A stretch of 64,000 bases of DNA from Vibrio gallaecicus (GTDB lineage Bacteria; Pseudomonadota; Gammaproteobacteria; Enterobacterales; Vibrionaceae). This document shows, piece by piece, positions 46,868-59,500 of this stretch. Location: the NCBI RefSeq assembly GCF_024347495.1, contig NZ_AP025491.1, positions 496,001 to 560,000 on the forward strand, written 5' to 3'. A program made the position numbers and the translations under genes. The notes under the pieces are model-generated. The model was not told where the DNA came from. It saw only the letters and a list, made by a program, of their open reading frames with translations, and searched no databases. How positions within the stretch are numbered: the first letter of the stretch is position 1; each line of letters begins with the position of its first letter.

Positions 46868-47623
46868 ATGCACTTAAAATTGATTACTTTACTGCTTACC
46901 ATGTTTGCGCCTCTGGCCGTTGCTGCGCCAAGCGGAGAGGAAGTGATGACTTGGTTGGATACCGCAGAGTCAAGCCGTGATGTCACGCAAGATATGGTCA
47001 TGTTGATCAAGCGAGACGACCAAATGTTAAAACGCGTACTTAAGAGTGAGTCCATTCGAACTGAAGAGGGACGAAAATCTTTTATGGAGTTTTCGTTGCC
47101 TGCTGAAGTTCAGGGAACGCGTTACTTAACGTGGTCCTACGACGATCCTAAATTGGTCGATGACATGTGGCTATATCTGCAAAATGCCAATTTAACGCGA
47201 AGAATCTCAGGTTCAGCGAATAAAGGGACCTTTATGAGAAGTGATTTGATTAATGAAGATCTTCAAAGTCGTTCTGTCCAAGATGATGAGCATAGCCTCT
47301 TAAGAAAGGAAGCGTGTGGCGAAGTACAGTGCTATGTCGTAGAAAGTGTGCCATATGACGCGAACAGTTCGTCTTATAAAAAGCGTATAACCTGGGTAAG
47401 AGAAGACATTCATTTGGTTCACAAGATGGAGCGCTATTCCAAGCAGGGTCAACTTCTGAAAACCACCTGGTATGGAGGGCACAAACAGTTTGGTGACTAT
47501 TGGATGGCACAAAAAATGGTGACCAAGAGTGCCGTCAGTAACAGTGAAACCCTGATTCAATTCAATAATATTCAAGTGAATGTTGGACTGAGTGAAGCTG
47601 ATTTTTCTCAAAGCAGGTTATAG
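46868..47623 (+). CDS. Periplasmic LolA-like (outer membrane lipoprotein-sorting family) protein
   Basis: The 251-residue precursor has a signal peptide (residues 1-20, ending LAVAA). A LolA/LolB-like beta-fold follows, recognisable by MLIKRDDQMLKRVLKSESIRT, GTRYLTWSYDDPKLVDDMWLYL, TRRISGSANKGTFMRSDL and, near the end, ETLIQFNNIQVNVGLSEADFS. In this family, members next to MMPL exporters are thought to shuttle a hydrophobic cargo through the periplasm, as LolA does for lipoproteins. It begins 11 bases after the exporter gene and its stop overlaps the next start by one base. Confidence 0.82.
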   Translation: MHLKLITLLLTMFAPLAVAAPSGEEVMTWLDTAESSRDVTQDMVMLIKRDDQMLKRVLKSESIRTEEGRKSFMEFSLPAEVQGTRYLTWSYDDPKLVDDMWLYLQNANLTRRISGSANKGTFMRSDLINEDLQSRSVQDDEHSLLRKEACGEVQCYVVESVPYDANSSSYKKRITWVREDIHLVHKMERYSKQGQLLKTTWYGGHKQFGDYWMAQKMVTKSAVSNSETLIQFNNIQVNVGLSEADFSQSRL

Positions 47624-48834
47624 TGAATAAGATTTTACTTTTATCGGCAATGAGTTCGTTTGTGTATGCGGAAGACCCTTTCGCTAGCTTTAATGACGTG
47701 CCTGTTGAGTCAAGCGCTTCAAGCATAGGTTTGACTGGATACGCCCAATCATCCATGCAGTACCTTTCACGTTCCAGTGAGTGGGGCAGCTTGAGGCAAC
47801 GACTGTGGGTTGAACCTTATTACCGTCCTGAAAGTCAGAAGTTCGCGATTGAAAGTGCGTTCTCTATAGATTGGGACCCATCGGTGGGCGCAAGAGAGAA
47901 GGCGAAAGAGTGGGATGTTCAAATGCGCGAACTCTATGGTTCGATAATGCAGCAAAGTAGGACGATCACGATTGGCAAGCAAATGATGATTTGGGGCTCT
48001 GGGAGTGCGTTGTCTCAAGGCAACTATTTTAACCCAACTGACAGTTCTGATCCTCTGGCTTCGGGGCTCGCTATTAACTATCTTGCCACGTCCGCAATAC
48101 GCTGGCGTGAATTTTCTGGTGATGATGTCTTTGATTTCATTGTCACGGCCGAGCCCAGTATTAAGCGGCTTGCCCAACAAGGTTCAATGTGGGATAGCTC
48201 ACCACCAGCGTTAAGAAAGGCGTTTGAAAATGAACACCTAGATAACCCCATTGAATTAGGGTTTGGTTATCAAATCAATCGAGCTGGGTTTGATCTTTTT
48301 ATGGGTGGAGCTTATGTCTATCAAGATGACCCTGCTATTGTTGAAAACGCTCAAGGAATAAGCCTTCAACGTAACAGAACCCCCAGTGCCTTTTTTCAAT
48401 ACAACGTGAATTATTGGGATGGTGTGGCACAATTTCAGGCTCGTTACGATCATAACCTACAGGTTGTGAATGACCGTAAAATAACTGAATCTGGTGAGCA
48501 ATGGAGCCTATTAGGGGGCTGGATTGGTTATCTTAAAGAAATCAGTACTGAAATTGATTTCTTTCTGACCGAACCGACCAACGGAAAAGTTACCGCTCAG
48601 ATCAGCCAGAATTACCATTATGAGTGGGGGCAAGGTATATGGGCTGGAGATGTTGGTGGCGTGTATAAATTCAGCGACGACTCTAGTCTGCTAGAAATCA
48701 AGCTTAGCTACAAGCCATCAGATACCTTGGAATACTCCCTAGGTTATAATGGCTTTTATGGCGATGAACAGAGTAACTACGGTGCGTTTAAAGCAAATAC
48801 CATGGTTTCAGCGCATCTTAATGTCTACTTCTAG
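47623..48834 (+). CDS. Outer-membrane beta-barrel protein of the MMPL cluster (DUF1302-like)
   Basis: The 403-residue protein has a short signal (ILLLSAMSSFVYAED, cleavage about residue 16). Its many alternating amphipathic strands end in an aromatic residue (MVSAHLNVYF), the hallmark of outer-membrane barrels. The segment ELYGSIMQQSRTITIGKQMMIWGSG is like the GRQ/WG region of DUF1302-type proteins, which commonly accompany RND/MMPL exporters and LolA- or DUF1329-type proteins. GTG at 47623 is the start, sharing one base with the previous stop. It would be the outer-membrane port of the three-protein system. DUF1302 membership is tentative. Confidence 0.72.
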   Translation: MNKILLLSAMSSFVYAEDPFASFNDVPVESSASSIGLTGYAQSSMQYLSRSSEWGSLRQRLWVEPYYRPESQKFAIESAFSIDWDPSVGAREKAKEWDVQMRELYGSIMQQSRTITIGKQMMIWGSGSALSQGNYFNPTDSSDPLASGLAINYLATSAIRWREFSGDDVFDFIVTAEPSIKRLAQQGSMWDSSPPALRKAFENEHLDNPIELGFGYQINRAGFDLFMGGAYVYQDDPAIVENAQGISLQRNRTPSAFFQYNVNYWDGVAQFQARYDHNLQVVNDRKITESGEQWSLLGGWIGYLKEISTEIDFFLTEPTNGKVTAQISQNYHYEWGQGIWAGDVGGVYKFSDDSSLLEIKLSYKPSDTLEYSLGYNGFYGDEQSNYGAFKANTMVSAHLNVYF

Positions 48835-49377
48835 TATTAACCTTTAATTCGTGAACAAGGTTACCAATGTAAATTAATGCAGAATTAGAGCGCTTTAGAT
48901 AACACGCTATTCGACTATAAATATGAATATCAATATCAACAAAAGGTCTATGTGGGTATTCAGTGGATAGTAGCAAGATAGAAGTTCTTGAAATCCCGTT
49001 GATGTGACATATGAAAAGCAATATTGATGGTCATAATTGCCGTAAATGAATAGCAGTTTTCATTCTATGAGGTTTCACCCATTCAAAGCGAATAACACGA
49101 TAGTATGATCAATTAGCTCATATCCTCAAATATGCTCACTACCTGATACATAGCTTGGGTAAAGATGCATTTAAGACCGTTACAAGTAACAAAAAGCAAT
49201 TCTCTTTATTTTCAATTTGGAGCGATAAAGAGACTGTCTGATAAGAAGTTCAATGTTTTAACGGCAGTGAAGAAGGTAGCTATTATTGCCACCTTCATAA
49301 GTTACTCACTCAAACATGCATTTTAAGTATTTTACTTGGAAGGGAGAGGCTGCTCTACATGATTTCAATGTCGAAAA
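48835..49377. other. Intergenic region between the barrel gene and the cytochrome gene
   Basis: About 540 bases between convergent genes. An imperfect hairpin (GAAGGTAGC with GCCACCTTC, 49272-49296) probably terminates transcription. A stretch at 49100-49250 has a 45-codon open frame without a start or family pattern. Nothing else was recognised. Confidence 0.5.
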
Positions 49378-50337
49378 TTAAAGAGATACAGAACTTAAAT
49401 AAGCGGCAATATCGACAATGTCTTCATCGCTTAGTGAAGCGACTACCGGTGCCATCATGACCGATTGGCTTGAAGCTCTAGTACCACCTTTAAAACCATG
49501 CAGTTGACGAACGGTGTAAATACCAAAATTGCCAGCGATTGCAGGTCCAATAGTAGAGCCTGATAAATCAGCACCATGGCAACTTGCACAAGGTATAGTT
49601 TTGCCATTACCTGTTTTCACTAACGCTTCACCGCGCTTAATACTGCCGATAGGTACGTAAATTATGAACTCTCCATAAGGTGCACGTTTGTGAATTTCGC
49701 CTTTATCTTGCGGAACTTCAATAATTCTATTTCTAATAGGTTCTTCCGCCTTATTAACCAAATCGATTTGACGCATTCTGGTTTCATCCACATACGTTTT
49801 TGGAACCTTAGCCACTTCTTTTACGGTAATGAAGGATGTTGGTGTGAGACTCGCAAACCATTTGGACACTTCTTGCATTTCTTCTTCTGTAAGTAGGGTA
49901 GCCATACGGTTCATGTGACCTGAATAATCCACGCGCTGACCAGAAGCAAATGCCTTAAGCTGTTGGACCATATAAGTTTCAGATAATCCTGCCAAAGTGG
50001 ATGACTCTGGGTGGCCCTGGCCTGAAGCTAAGTGGCAAGAAGCACATGCCCAAACTTTAGGTTTTTTACCAAACTGTACAACGTTAGGCATTGGGTCATG
50101 TTTTTCAGGAAACCAATCTGGAGCACTGAATTTATTGTCAATTTCTACTTGTGAATATTGCAGGGAACTGCCCGCTACTGTTTGCTTTAGATTTGGGTCG
50201 AAGTTTGGGTTTTCGATTGCCACGCCTCGTGCTGGTGTCGACCATTCAGGCGCGCCTAAAATTGCATTGTCAGCAAGAGTTAACGTGCTGTAAGTCAGTG
50301 TCAAAGCGACTAAAATATGTATGAAAATCATGCTCAT
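49378..50337 (-). CDS. Dihaem c-type cytochrome, periplasmic
   Basis: The 319-residue precursor has a signal peptide (residues 1-22, ending LTLADN). Two class I cytochrome c domains follow, with haem sites CASCHLASGQG (about residue 99) and CASCHGADLSG (about 250). Each has a downstream Met ligand, in MNRMATLLTEEEM and MMAPVVASLSDEDI. This tandem layout is the cytochrome c4-like/c553-like arrangement that carries electrons in the periplasm to oxidases or from dehydrogenases. No partner enzyme gene lies beside it. A decayed copy of its last codons is found at 36768-36830. Confidence 0.9.
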   Translation of the reverse strand: MSMIFIHILVALTLTYSTLTLADNAILGAPEWSTPARGVAIENPNFDPNLKQTVAGSSLQYSQVEIDNKFSAPDWFPEKHDPMPNVVQFGKKPKVWACASCHLASGQGHPESSTLAGLSETYMVQQLKAFASGQRVDYSGHMNRMATLLTEEEMQEVSKWFASLTPTSFITVKEVAKVPKTYVDETRMRQIDLVNKAEEPIRNRIIEVPQDKGEIHKRAPYGEFIIYVPIGSIKRGEALVKTGNGKTIPCASCHGADLSGSTIGPAIAGNFGIYTVRQLHGFKGGTRASSQSVMMAPVVASLSDEDIVDIAAYLSSVSL

Positions 50338-50598
50338 TCTTATCAGTATTATTATGTTTTATAAATTCTAAGTGAGCTAATGTAGATAAAATGTAAATTA
50401 TGTTGGTGATCAACAAATGCTTCACTAAATGTAAACACCGTAGATTTTGAAGGTTTTTCGTATAAATTCAGGTAACTCAATCAACTCCCAACCTCTTATC
50501 TTACATGGATGATTTTTATCCTTTAATTAACAGTATTGCTGAGTAGCTATTACAATTATTTGCAAAGGAATAATAATAGCTAGAAGGTTAGGTAAAGT

Positions 50599-53500
50599 AT
50601 GTTGAGTTGGTTCAGGGCTTTACTCGGAGGATTACTGTATGTGTCCTTAACAATAACAGCAGTCCATGCGCAATGGTTAGACGACCTTTACGGCGGTAAT
50701 ATTCTTAGTGCTGAGAAAGCAATTATCGCAGGCGCTGATGTCAATGCCTATGACCCCACTTTTGAAACCTTCCCCATTTTTGTCGCACTATATTCAGAAC
50801 GAATTGACTCTATAGAAATGCTTCACTACCACGGGGCAAACTTAGAGCAAGAAGACGAATATGGTCGAACGGCGATGTTCGCAGCATTAGAAAAAGGAGA
50901 CTTGTTAGCCGCTCAAGTGCTACAAAAATTGGGCGCATCCATTACCCCTAGAGAATCCAATGGAGTGACAGCATTTCATTATGGAGTGCTTTCAGGTCGA
51001 GCAGATATTGTTGAATGGGTAATGTCTGAAGGTGTTGATGTTAACCAAGCTGCCAATGACAATTGGAACGTAATTGATAGTATTTTCATGCTGGAAATGG
51101 AGGAGGTTGATCCGCAAATAGGGGAACTCATCCATAGGGCAGGGCTATCTTCTAAAACTCGTTCAGAAGAAGGGTATTCACTTTTAGATTGGGCAATTTC
51201 TTGTGAGCATGACGATCTCGCTTTAAAATTACTCGTGCAAGGCTATACACCTTATGAAGTGATTGAAGGTACCTCATTAGTTGATTGGGCCGTGGACAGT
51301 TCCCCTGCGGTTGCGAATGCAATCCTCCAACTCTTGATTGATGATGCATCAGGCAAACAGCCATATCATGATTTAAATTACACGCGTTATCAGCAATTAA
51401 GATACAGTGCGAGGCTCAATAATATTGACGTTTTCAACGATCAGTTTGACCCTCTACTTATTAATGAAGTTGACGCCTTTGGCAATTCGCTGCTTCAGAT
51501 TGCAACGTCATATCAATCAAAAGAAATTCTCGGAATTTTAATCAACAGCGGAGCTAATCTAAATATTGAATCCGAGCAGTTAGACTCTAGCATCAACCTT
51601 GCATTTTACGGTTCTCAACCTTTTGCTGAATTCTTCACAGAGCAGTGTATTGCTAATGATCGTAGCGATGAATATATACATTTGGCGAGAAATGCCATCG
51701 CATTCAATTTCCCCAATATTTTTTATGAATTACTTCCCCTAATTAAGCCAGAAGAGCTACGTGAACTCGATCTCGACATGTTCTCATACGAAGAAGATAT
51801 GCTAGCCATTTGGGTTGAAAGTGCATTGGTTCATAAAAATGCCCAGCAAGGTATTCGCTTACTTCGTCAATATTTACCAAACCTTGAACAAGACAATTTA
51901 TTTATTGAAGCGTTTAAGAAAACGGACGTTTCAACATTAAATTCGCTAGAACACAATGAATACCTAGCCCGATTATTGGCAATGGATGTTGATTCACTAT
52001 CAGAAAGTAATCAGGGTTCTTACCAACAAAATATCGCATTTCTGACTGAAAATATTGAACAGAAATTAAGTGTAGAAGAGATTAATAGGTTGGTAGAAAA
52101 CCTGCTTTATGGTGGTCATTATTCAACGGTTATAGATTTACTTAAGGTGCACCAACCACAAGATCCAACTTATTGGTTGCTTAGTTTATTTGAGAATAAA
52201 CCGGAAAAGGACAAACAACATTTATATGATGAAATAGCAAATCAGTTAGTGACCTCTGGGGCGAAATTAATAACAGATGTAACCGATGAATCCAGCCCAT
52301 TGATATTAGGTTTTGGGCATGTTTCTGATGTTATTTGGGAAGGATGGCTTAGCCAGGCTGACCTCACCAAGTTGACAGAAAGTGACAGTGCTTCATTGAT
52401 ACGTACGGCAATAGAGAAAAGTAACACAGTAATCGCCAAGCTTATTGAACAAAAACAGTTGGTATATCAACCGAGTTGGAATGAGCTACTTTGGCGTGCG
52501 ATTGATAAAAAACAATACCCGCTAGCATTCAGTCTTTGGAGCCAAGGTGCTTATAGTGAATCTTGGGACAGCTTTGGTACCCCGCTTATAAGCAAATTAT
52601 ATTTAAGCTCTAATGACTTTGCTTTCGAGCGTTGGGTGGCAGCAAGCCCTGTCGCTATCAAGGTACTTGCTTTTGTTCCAGATCATCAGGGAAAAACGCT
52701 GCTTAGCTATGTGCTGCAAAATAATGATAGTGAATTATATCAAGTACTTGTCGACAATGGATTGCAGATGTCTGTCGAGGTTGTTGGAGAAATTGCACAA
52801 TATTCATCAGCTAAAATGGTGTTGGAACACCTGCCAAAATTGTCCACGAGTGAACAGCAATTCTTGCTACAGAAAACTATAACTGCCAATAATTTTGAAT
52901 TGGTTAATGCGTTATTGGAGCACGGAGTCGACCCGCATCAAAAAAATGAAAGTCGTCGAAACTCGTTTGATTTAGCGATTGATCAAGCTAATCCACAGAT
53001 CATGGCGTTGTTAGATGGTTACTACCAAGTACCAGACGCTAAGTCGACTTCAGGGGAGTTGTTTGATGACCCCCATGTCCGATACTGGTCATGGTTAAAT
53101 AATTTGGGTGATTACCAAACGCTTATTTCAAGTGTTGAGCGAAATGTACTATCAGGGAATCCTCACCCCTTCGCTCGACATATTTGGTTAACTGTGCACG
53201 ATAATCAGCGGGTTTTACCTAGCTCTTTCGATGATGTAGACGAGGGCTTAGTTAATGCTATGGGGGTGGGTTTTAAAGCTGAATTCTTTGCCACTGAAGG
53301 GAAGTGGACAGAGGCGATTGCCGAATATGAAAACGTTACTCTCACCGAACAAGACTTGTGGTTGGTGAACCGAATCTCAGGTCACTATATCGATCATGGT
53401 GTTTTAGAAAAAGCGTGGGATTCATTAGAACAGGGAATAAAAATTAGCCCGAACTTCTGGCAGCTGAATTGGCGTTATTTTGACGGCGATTGGGTGAATA

Positions 53501-56500
53501 ATGAAGCATTCAGAACTCGTCTAAAAACACTGATTTCAGACATTAGATTGGAAGGTTCTATCGCTGTTGATATGGGTGAAAGAATCCTAGCAGACAGAGC
53601 TATCGACGACGTAAACTTACGAGAAATGAAGCATAAGTGGCTAGATAAAACTTATGACTCTCGCTTAGCTACCTCTTTAAGCTACTTCTATTCAGGGCGT
53701 GATTTTCAAGAGCGTTCATTGTCCTTACTTCAACAAGCGGTATCGAGTTACCCGTTTTATTCAAATGTATCGAAAATGCATAAGAACCTAGCCACACTCG
53801 GGCGTCATGAACAACTCGCCGCTAGCGCATTACTTCGTGCTCGATGGTATAGCCAATTATTGGATACTTGGGCGGATAAACAACAACGTTATACTGCTTC
53901 AGCTTATCGCCAGAGCGGAGATAAAGGCCGCGCATACGACATATTTTCCTCTATCGAAAACCCTGATTCTGTTTTACTGGCGCTCAATCGCGCGGCGCTT
54001 TATATGACAGACAAGCATTACGCTAAAGTTGTCCGTACGCTTGAGCCATTTTTGACGTCTGGTGAGTTAGGAGAATATGAATGGAGGATCTATATTCAGA
54101 GCTTGTCCTATATAGGTGAAACCGCTTTAGCGATAGATGCCTTCAAGAATGCAATGTCGTTTATTTCTTATCCAGAAGCTCGTTTATATCTGGAAGGAAT
54201 CAAGCAATACCACAAAGCTAATATGCCCAAACAAGCCAGTGAATTGCTTGAATTGGCACTGAAATCTCACCCAACAAATGTATCACTTAATCAGGAATAC
54301 GCTAAGCAACTGATTAAAGAGCACCAAGCTGACAAAGCCGTAGAGCTTCTCAATAAGATCAGTGATGTATACCCAGAAGATAAATCCCTCTTAAGTGCCT
54401 TGTTTAACGCCTTGGTGGCTCAAGATACTGAGTTGTCAGCGAAGCGACATTTCTTTGAGAGAGCAATGCAACAGGCTTGGAATGACACCTTGCTTGATTT
54501 GGTTGCTGATAAATCAAGTGATGCATCTAAAGTTTGGCTAGCTTTGCTTGAGTCCGATCCTACCAACTTTAATGCAACGTTACAGATGCTAGAAATTGAA
54601 GCGTTAAAAAATGATTTTTATGCTGCGTTGAACTGGCTAAATAAAGCCGCCCTCATTATTAATTCTTCCTCAGAGAAAAATGATTGGATATGGAATAAAA
54701 CTTGGCTAGTGAACCGTCAAAATAAGCGTTTTAAATTGCCTAAAGAGGATTTGCAAAAACATCTGAAAGATTGGGAAAGCTATAAAGATAACTTTGGATA
54801 TTTAGTGACTTACCATCGAAATGCGGCTGAGATTTATTTTGCGATGGATGATTTCGAAAATGCAGGTAAGCATATCAAGCTCTATAGTGAACTGTACCCT
54901 GACAGCACCAATGTATATACCATATTGGTTCAGAACTACCATAACCACTTACCTAACTCTTCTGTTTATGGGTATGGCTACCAAATGGTAAAACGAGATC
55001 CTTATAGCGGAGGGAAGATAAATACTTTTGCAAGGAATGCGCTTTATTGGGGGCAAGGGACGGATGCGATAGCACTTAAGTTTTTGAACGATGCAAGAAG
55101 TCGTGGCGTAAAAGTAAGCAAGAAGCTAGAACAAAAAGCGTTGAGTGATTTAGGTGACCATTTAGCTGGATTTCTAAGTTACCGATTCGATAGAGGTATC
55201 TCTTCTTCTTTGCGATATGTTGGCTGGTTTGATTCGATGCGCGAAGAAGCGTTATCTGGTGAAGGTAATATTGTCCGGCAACGAAATTATAACGGCTTAG
55301 CTGAAGTAGAAATCGTTTTGCCAAATGGTGAAGTTTACCTGCAACGCGATGATCCAAAAATTGGCAAACCAGTCTACATGAGCAAGGGCGCTTCTTACCT
55401 GGAAATTGCTTACGATGAGCGAGGAAACCTCACGCTAATTAAGAGTGCTAATGGCAATTCAGTTGAATTGATATACGACCTAAATGACAATATCTCCCTA
55501 ATGATCACTCCAGAAGTTGAGATGTCATTTCAATACAATGCGAATAATAAACCGATTGAAATCACGACGAAGGGACTCGGTTCTTTAATTGTTGAATACG
55601 ACAGTGCTGGTGACATTATACGCACCTACAGCGAAGAAGGGCACAAACTTGCACTGCGTATTACACAAAGCTTTCAAGCGATGATGTCACTTGTTCAAAG
55701 TACTCAAACAGCGCAAAGAGAATACCGATTACCTGAGATCAATAGACAAGATGATCGAATTGAAAAACTCGAATTTGATTATCGTAATGCATTCTATTCT
55801 GACGCACCCGAATCAACGCAAGCTATTTTCAATAGTGGGCTAGCCTTGGCGACTCATTTGTCAGAAAACCTGACCCACAACAGTTCGTATGCTTCAGAAC
55901 TTCTGGAGGTAAGTTACGAGACTTTTGAAAATTACCAAGCGGATGATAAATGGAGTGAATCCGTTGCTCAATTCGTTAGGTTTTGGTTTGAAACTCAAAG
56001 TAAAACTCGCCCTTTAGGTTTATTTGAAGAAGAGCTAGCCACTGTGCAGAGTATGCGTGTGTGGTTAAACCGTCATAGTAATAACAGTGCAATTAAAGCG
56101 ATAAGTGATTCAATTAACCATATTGCCTTTAGAGAAATCCAAGAGCAGAGCTGGCGACAAAATAGCATTCTTTCAAATACTGGTTATTGGTACAGAACCT
56201 CATTGCCTGACATTGAAGGATTAGATCTAGATTCTTCTGAAATTACGTCCATGTTAGTGCTTAAAAATGGTGATGTATTAGTAGGTACGCAAGATGGGCT
56301 CATTCTCAAACGCGACAACTTTTGGAGTTGGTTTAACTATGATGGCGTAAGTCGGCAGCTTATTAGAAGTGGTGACAAGCCAGATTCTGCAATGCGTATG
56401 AATGTAGAGAATATCGTGCAGTCGAATAGTGGGTATATTTACATTGCAACTCAAGGCGGGTTATTTGTTAGCGACAGTGAAGATAAGGTCGTTCGCTGGA

Positions 56501-59500
56501 ATGGTATTGAAGATGACCTAACTTCTGAATTCATTGCTCATGTTGAAAATGATGACAATCAAATATGGGTAGCAATTGATAATAAAATACTTCAGTTGCA
56601 TGAATCAAAACGCTCGGCATCTATCGTATTAGAACTCGACTTTACTATCGATGAATTCAAACGTCTTGATGATGAGCATTGGCTCGTGCTTTCAGGGGAG
56701 AATCTACACTTAGTAGCAGAAAGTGACCAACCAATACTGATAACGGCGGGCGTAGAATTTTATTTGTGGCGAACCGATGAAAGTACATTGTGGTGGTGGG
56801 ATGGAAAAGTTCTCCAATCTCGTGAGTATTATGCAGGTGAGCTTGATAACGTAAACATAATTGCAGACACAAGCACTTTACCCATGAGCCAGCGTGTTAT
56901 TGGATTTACCGAATTAAATGTTCCTGAATTAGGGCGTTCACCGGTCGTATTAACGGATAAAGGGCTTGGGGTTTGGCATAAGCAACGTTTTCATTTGATT
57001 GAACTGCCATATGAGGAATTACGTGGTGGGCTGAGTGTCGGACCTATTGCGGCTGCCAGTAATTCAGCTGGAGACTGGACTTTGCTTACTCAAGAAGGGG
57101 TTTATGATTTTGCACTAAGCCGCAGTAGCCGCTTTGATAGCTTAGGTAAAACAACCGACTTGAGATACATCGAAGAATTTGGGATGACATTTGCCGCCAC
57201 AGGCAGAGAGATCTATGCCTTCTTCGAAGAGGAAGAAAGTATTGAGCCTATAAGATTCAGTGGTGTCAACGCGAGAGTACTTCGTCAAACGTCATCAGGT
57301 GATTTGATTACTCACGATGGTCGAACGGTGGTTAAGATTGAAGTAGGTTCTTCAGATACTATTGAATTATTTGATGCAACCAGTGAACATGAAAACCGAA
57401 AAATTGAAGACATATTTGTAGATACGGATGATTCAATTTGGGTCGTTGCAGGCGCCGACTTATTCCATTGGAATGAAGGAGAGCTTGAACATTTCAATTA
57501 CTACATTGACCCTAAACGTTTCCCTTCTCGCAGTAACATGCTGGTTAAAGTCTTTAGAGATTTACAAGGAGACTTGTATGTAGTGGCTTCAGATGAAGGG
57601 CATTTGGATCACCAAGGCGTTTACTTAGACGGCGGGCTATTAAAGCTAGGTGAATTTGGCTTTGAACGAGTAAAAACAAGTGAGAAGCCTAATTGGTTTA
57701 CGCTGGGTTACACACCAATATCTAATGATAAAGCGATTGTTTCAACGGGAAGAAGTTTCTTACTTGATAACAAAGGCAAATGGCGTTCATTCGAGACGGC
57801 AGGAGATGTCAGTTACAAAGAACTTCATGATCGTACACAGATGCTATTTCTTGGTCGACAAGGCGTAAAAATGGGTAGTGATGATGCATGGCTATTCCCT
57901 TCGGCTGCAGGGGTAGTTATGTACCAAAAATCAGGATGGCTTTACCCAGATAGGCTCAATCAGCTCTTGATCGAAGATCAATCATTTGGTCAATATGGTG
58001 CTCGTGTTGTTCATGCGGTGAGTGTGGACGGGCAAGGTCGAGTCTTTGTGGCCACCGACCTCGGTGTAACCTTGTATAACGCTGGTGGATTAGCTTCATT
58101 GCTCAGTGACCATGATATGGGAACACAGGTTTTCTTAGCTTCTAATACCGACATTCAAAATGAAATCTCTTCTGTATTTTTAGATAATATCCCTAAAGAT
58201 TCGGAGCAAGGAAAGCTGATCTCAAAGTACCACTCCGTAGAAGATGAAATTGAGTTGTTGGAGGTTGAGCTAGACAGCGAAACCGACAGAGAAAATTCGG
58301 TAATGACCGAGATCGGCAAGACAGAAAACCCAAATAACAAAACGGCTAAGCAGTTACAAAAAGAACTTAAGCGTAAAGAGCGGTCAAGACAAAGGTTACT
58401 TTCGAATTTAGAACGCGACCATACCGCTTTGTACCAGATGCTGCGTGTTGACCCACGTGAAATCAGTGCTCTGAATGATAAGCTCAATTCGGAACAATTA
58501 CTGGTCCAGTTCATCCCAACGCCAGATAAATTACTGACTCAAGTGGTTTCCAAGGATGGGGCTAATGTGTTCGAAATCGCTGTTAAACAGAGCGAACTGA
58601 ATCGTCACATTTCGATAGTAAATTATGGGCTTCGTCAACAAGCGCTGACATTAAATGTAGAAGTCGAAAATGCACCATTTGAACAAGTTCGAGGGTTTAT
58701 AAAGTCTGGTCCTACGGGGAGTAAAGGGGAAGTGATACAAAGCTTATCATGGCTTTACGATAAGCTGCTTCGTCCGATAGAAGGGCTGTTAGATGATAAA
58801 CAAGAGATCTACATTACTCCTGCCGGTCCACTGAATTATGTGCCGTTTTCTGCGCTCATTCGTTCAAATGAGCCTAGCCTTGAGTACGCAATTGAGCGTT
58901 ACCCACTCGGTATATTGCCTTCTCTTTACCATTTTAATCTAATAGCTGATGGGGAAGAGTCTTTAAATGATATGGCATTGTTTGTGTCTGATCCTGATGG
59001 ATCGTTACCGGGAGCAAGACATGAGGTACAAGCCATTGAAAGTATTTATTCCGATGAATCAATTGTGCTGGAAGGCGAAGATGCATCCATTGAGGAGCTT
59101 GAAAGTTACGCATTTGATAGCCAAGTAATTCACTTTGCTACACATGGGATTTTAGACTCACAGGATCCGGCAGATAGCTTCTTGTTAATGGCTAATAATC
59201 AACGCCTCGGTGTTATTGATATATCGATGATGGATCTACAAGAAACCGACCTTGTTGTGTTGTCCGCTTGTGAATCGGGAATTGGGGTAAAAGGCTTAGA
59301 ATATGCGTCTATGGCAAGAGCATTTGCCCACGCTAAAGTGCCTACGGTGGTGGCGAGTTATTGGCAAGTGAATGACGCCGCAACATCAGAGCTAATGCGC
59401 ATTTTTTATAATGAACTTAAAACGCCTAATCAAAATAAATTTGTCGCATTAGCTAAAGCGCAAAGAGCGATGATAGCTAAACAGGGAGATCTTGCAGATC

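Noticed and set aside
47250..48180. Minus-strand frames of 86-137 codons opposite the LolA-like and barrel genes
   Set aside because: They overlap well-supported exported proteins and show no recognisable motif.
55290..55650. Possible RHS/Tc-toxin shell in the YD-like part of the CHAT protein
   Set aside because: Only about 120 residues look YD-like, far too few for a toxin cocoon, and there is no core-repeat end motif or C-terminal toxin.
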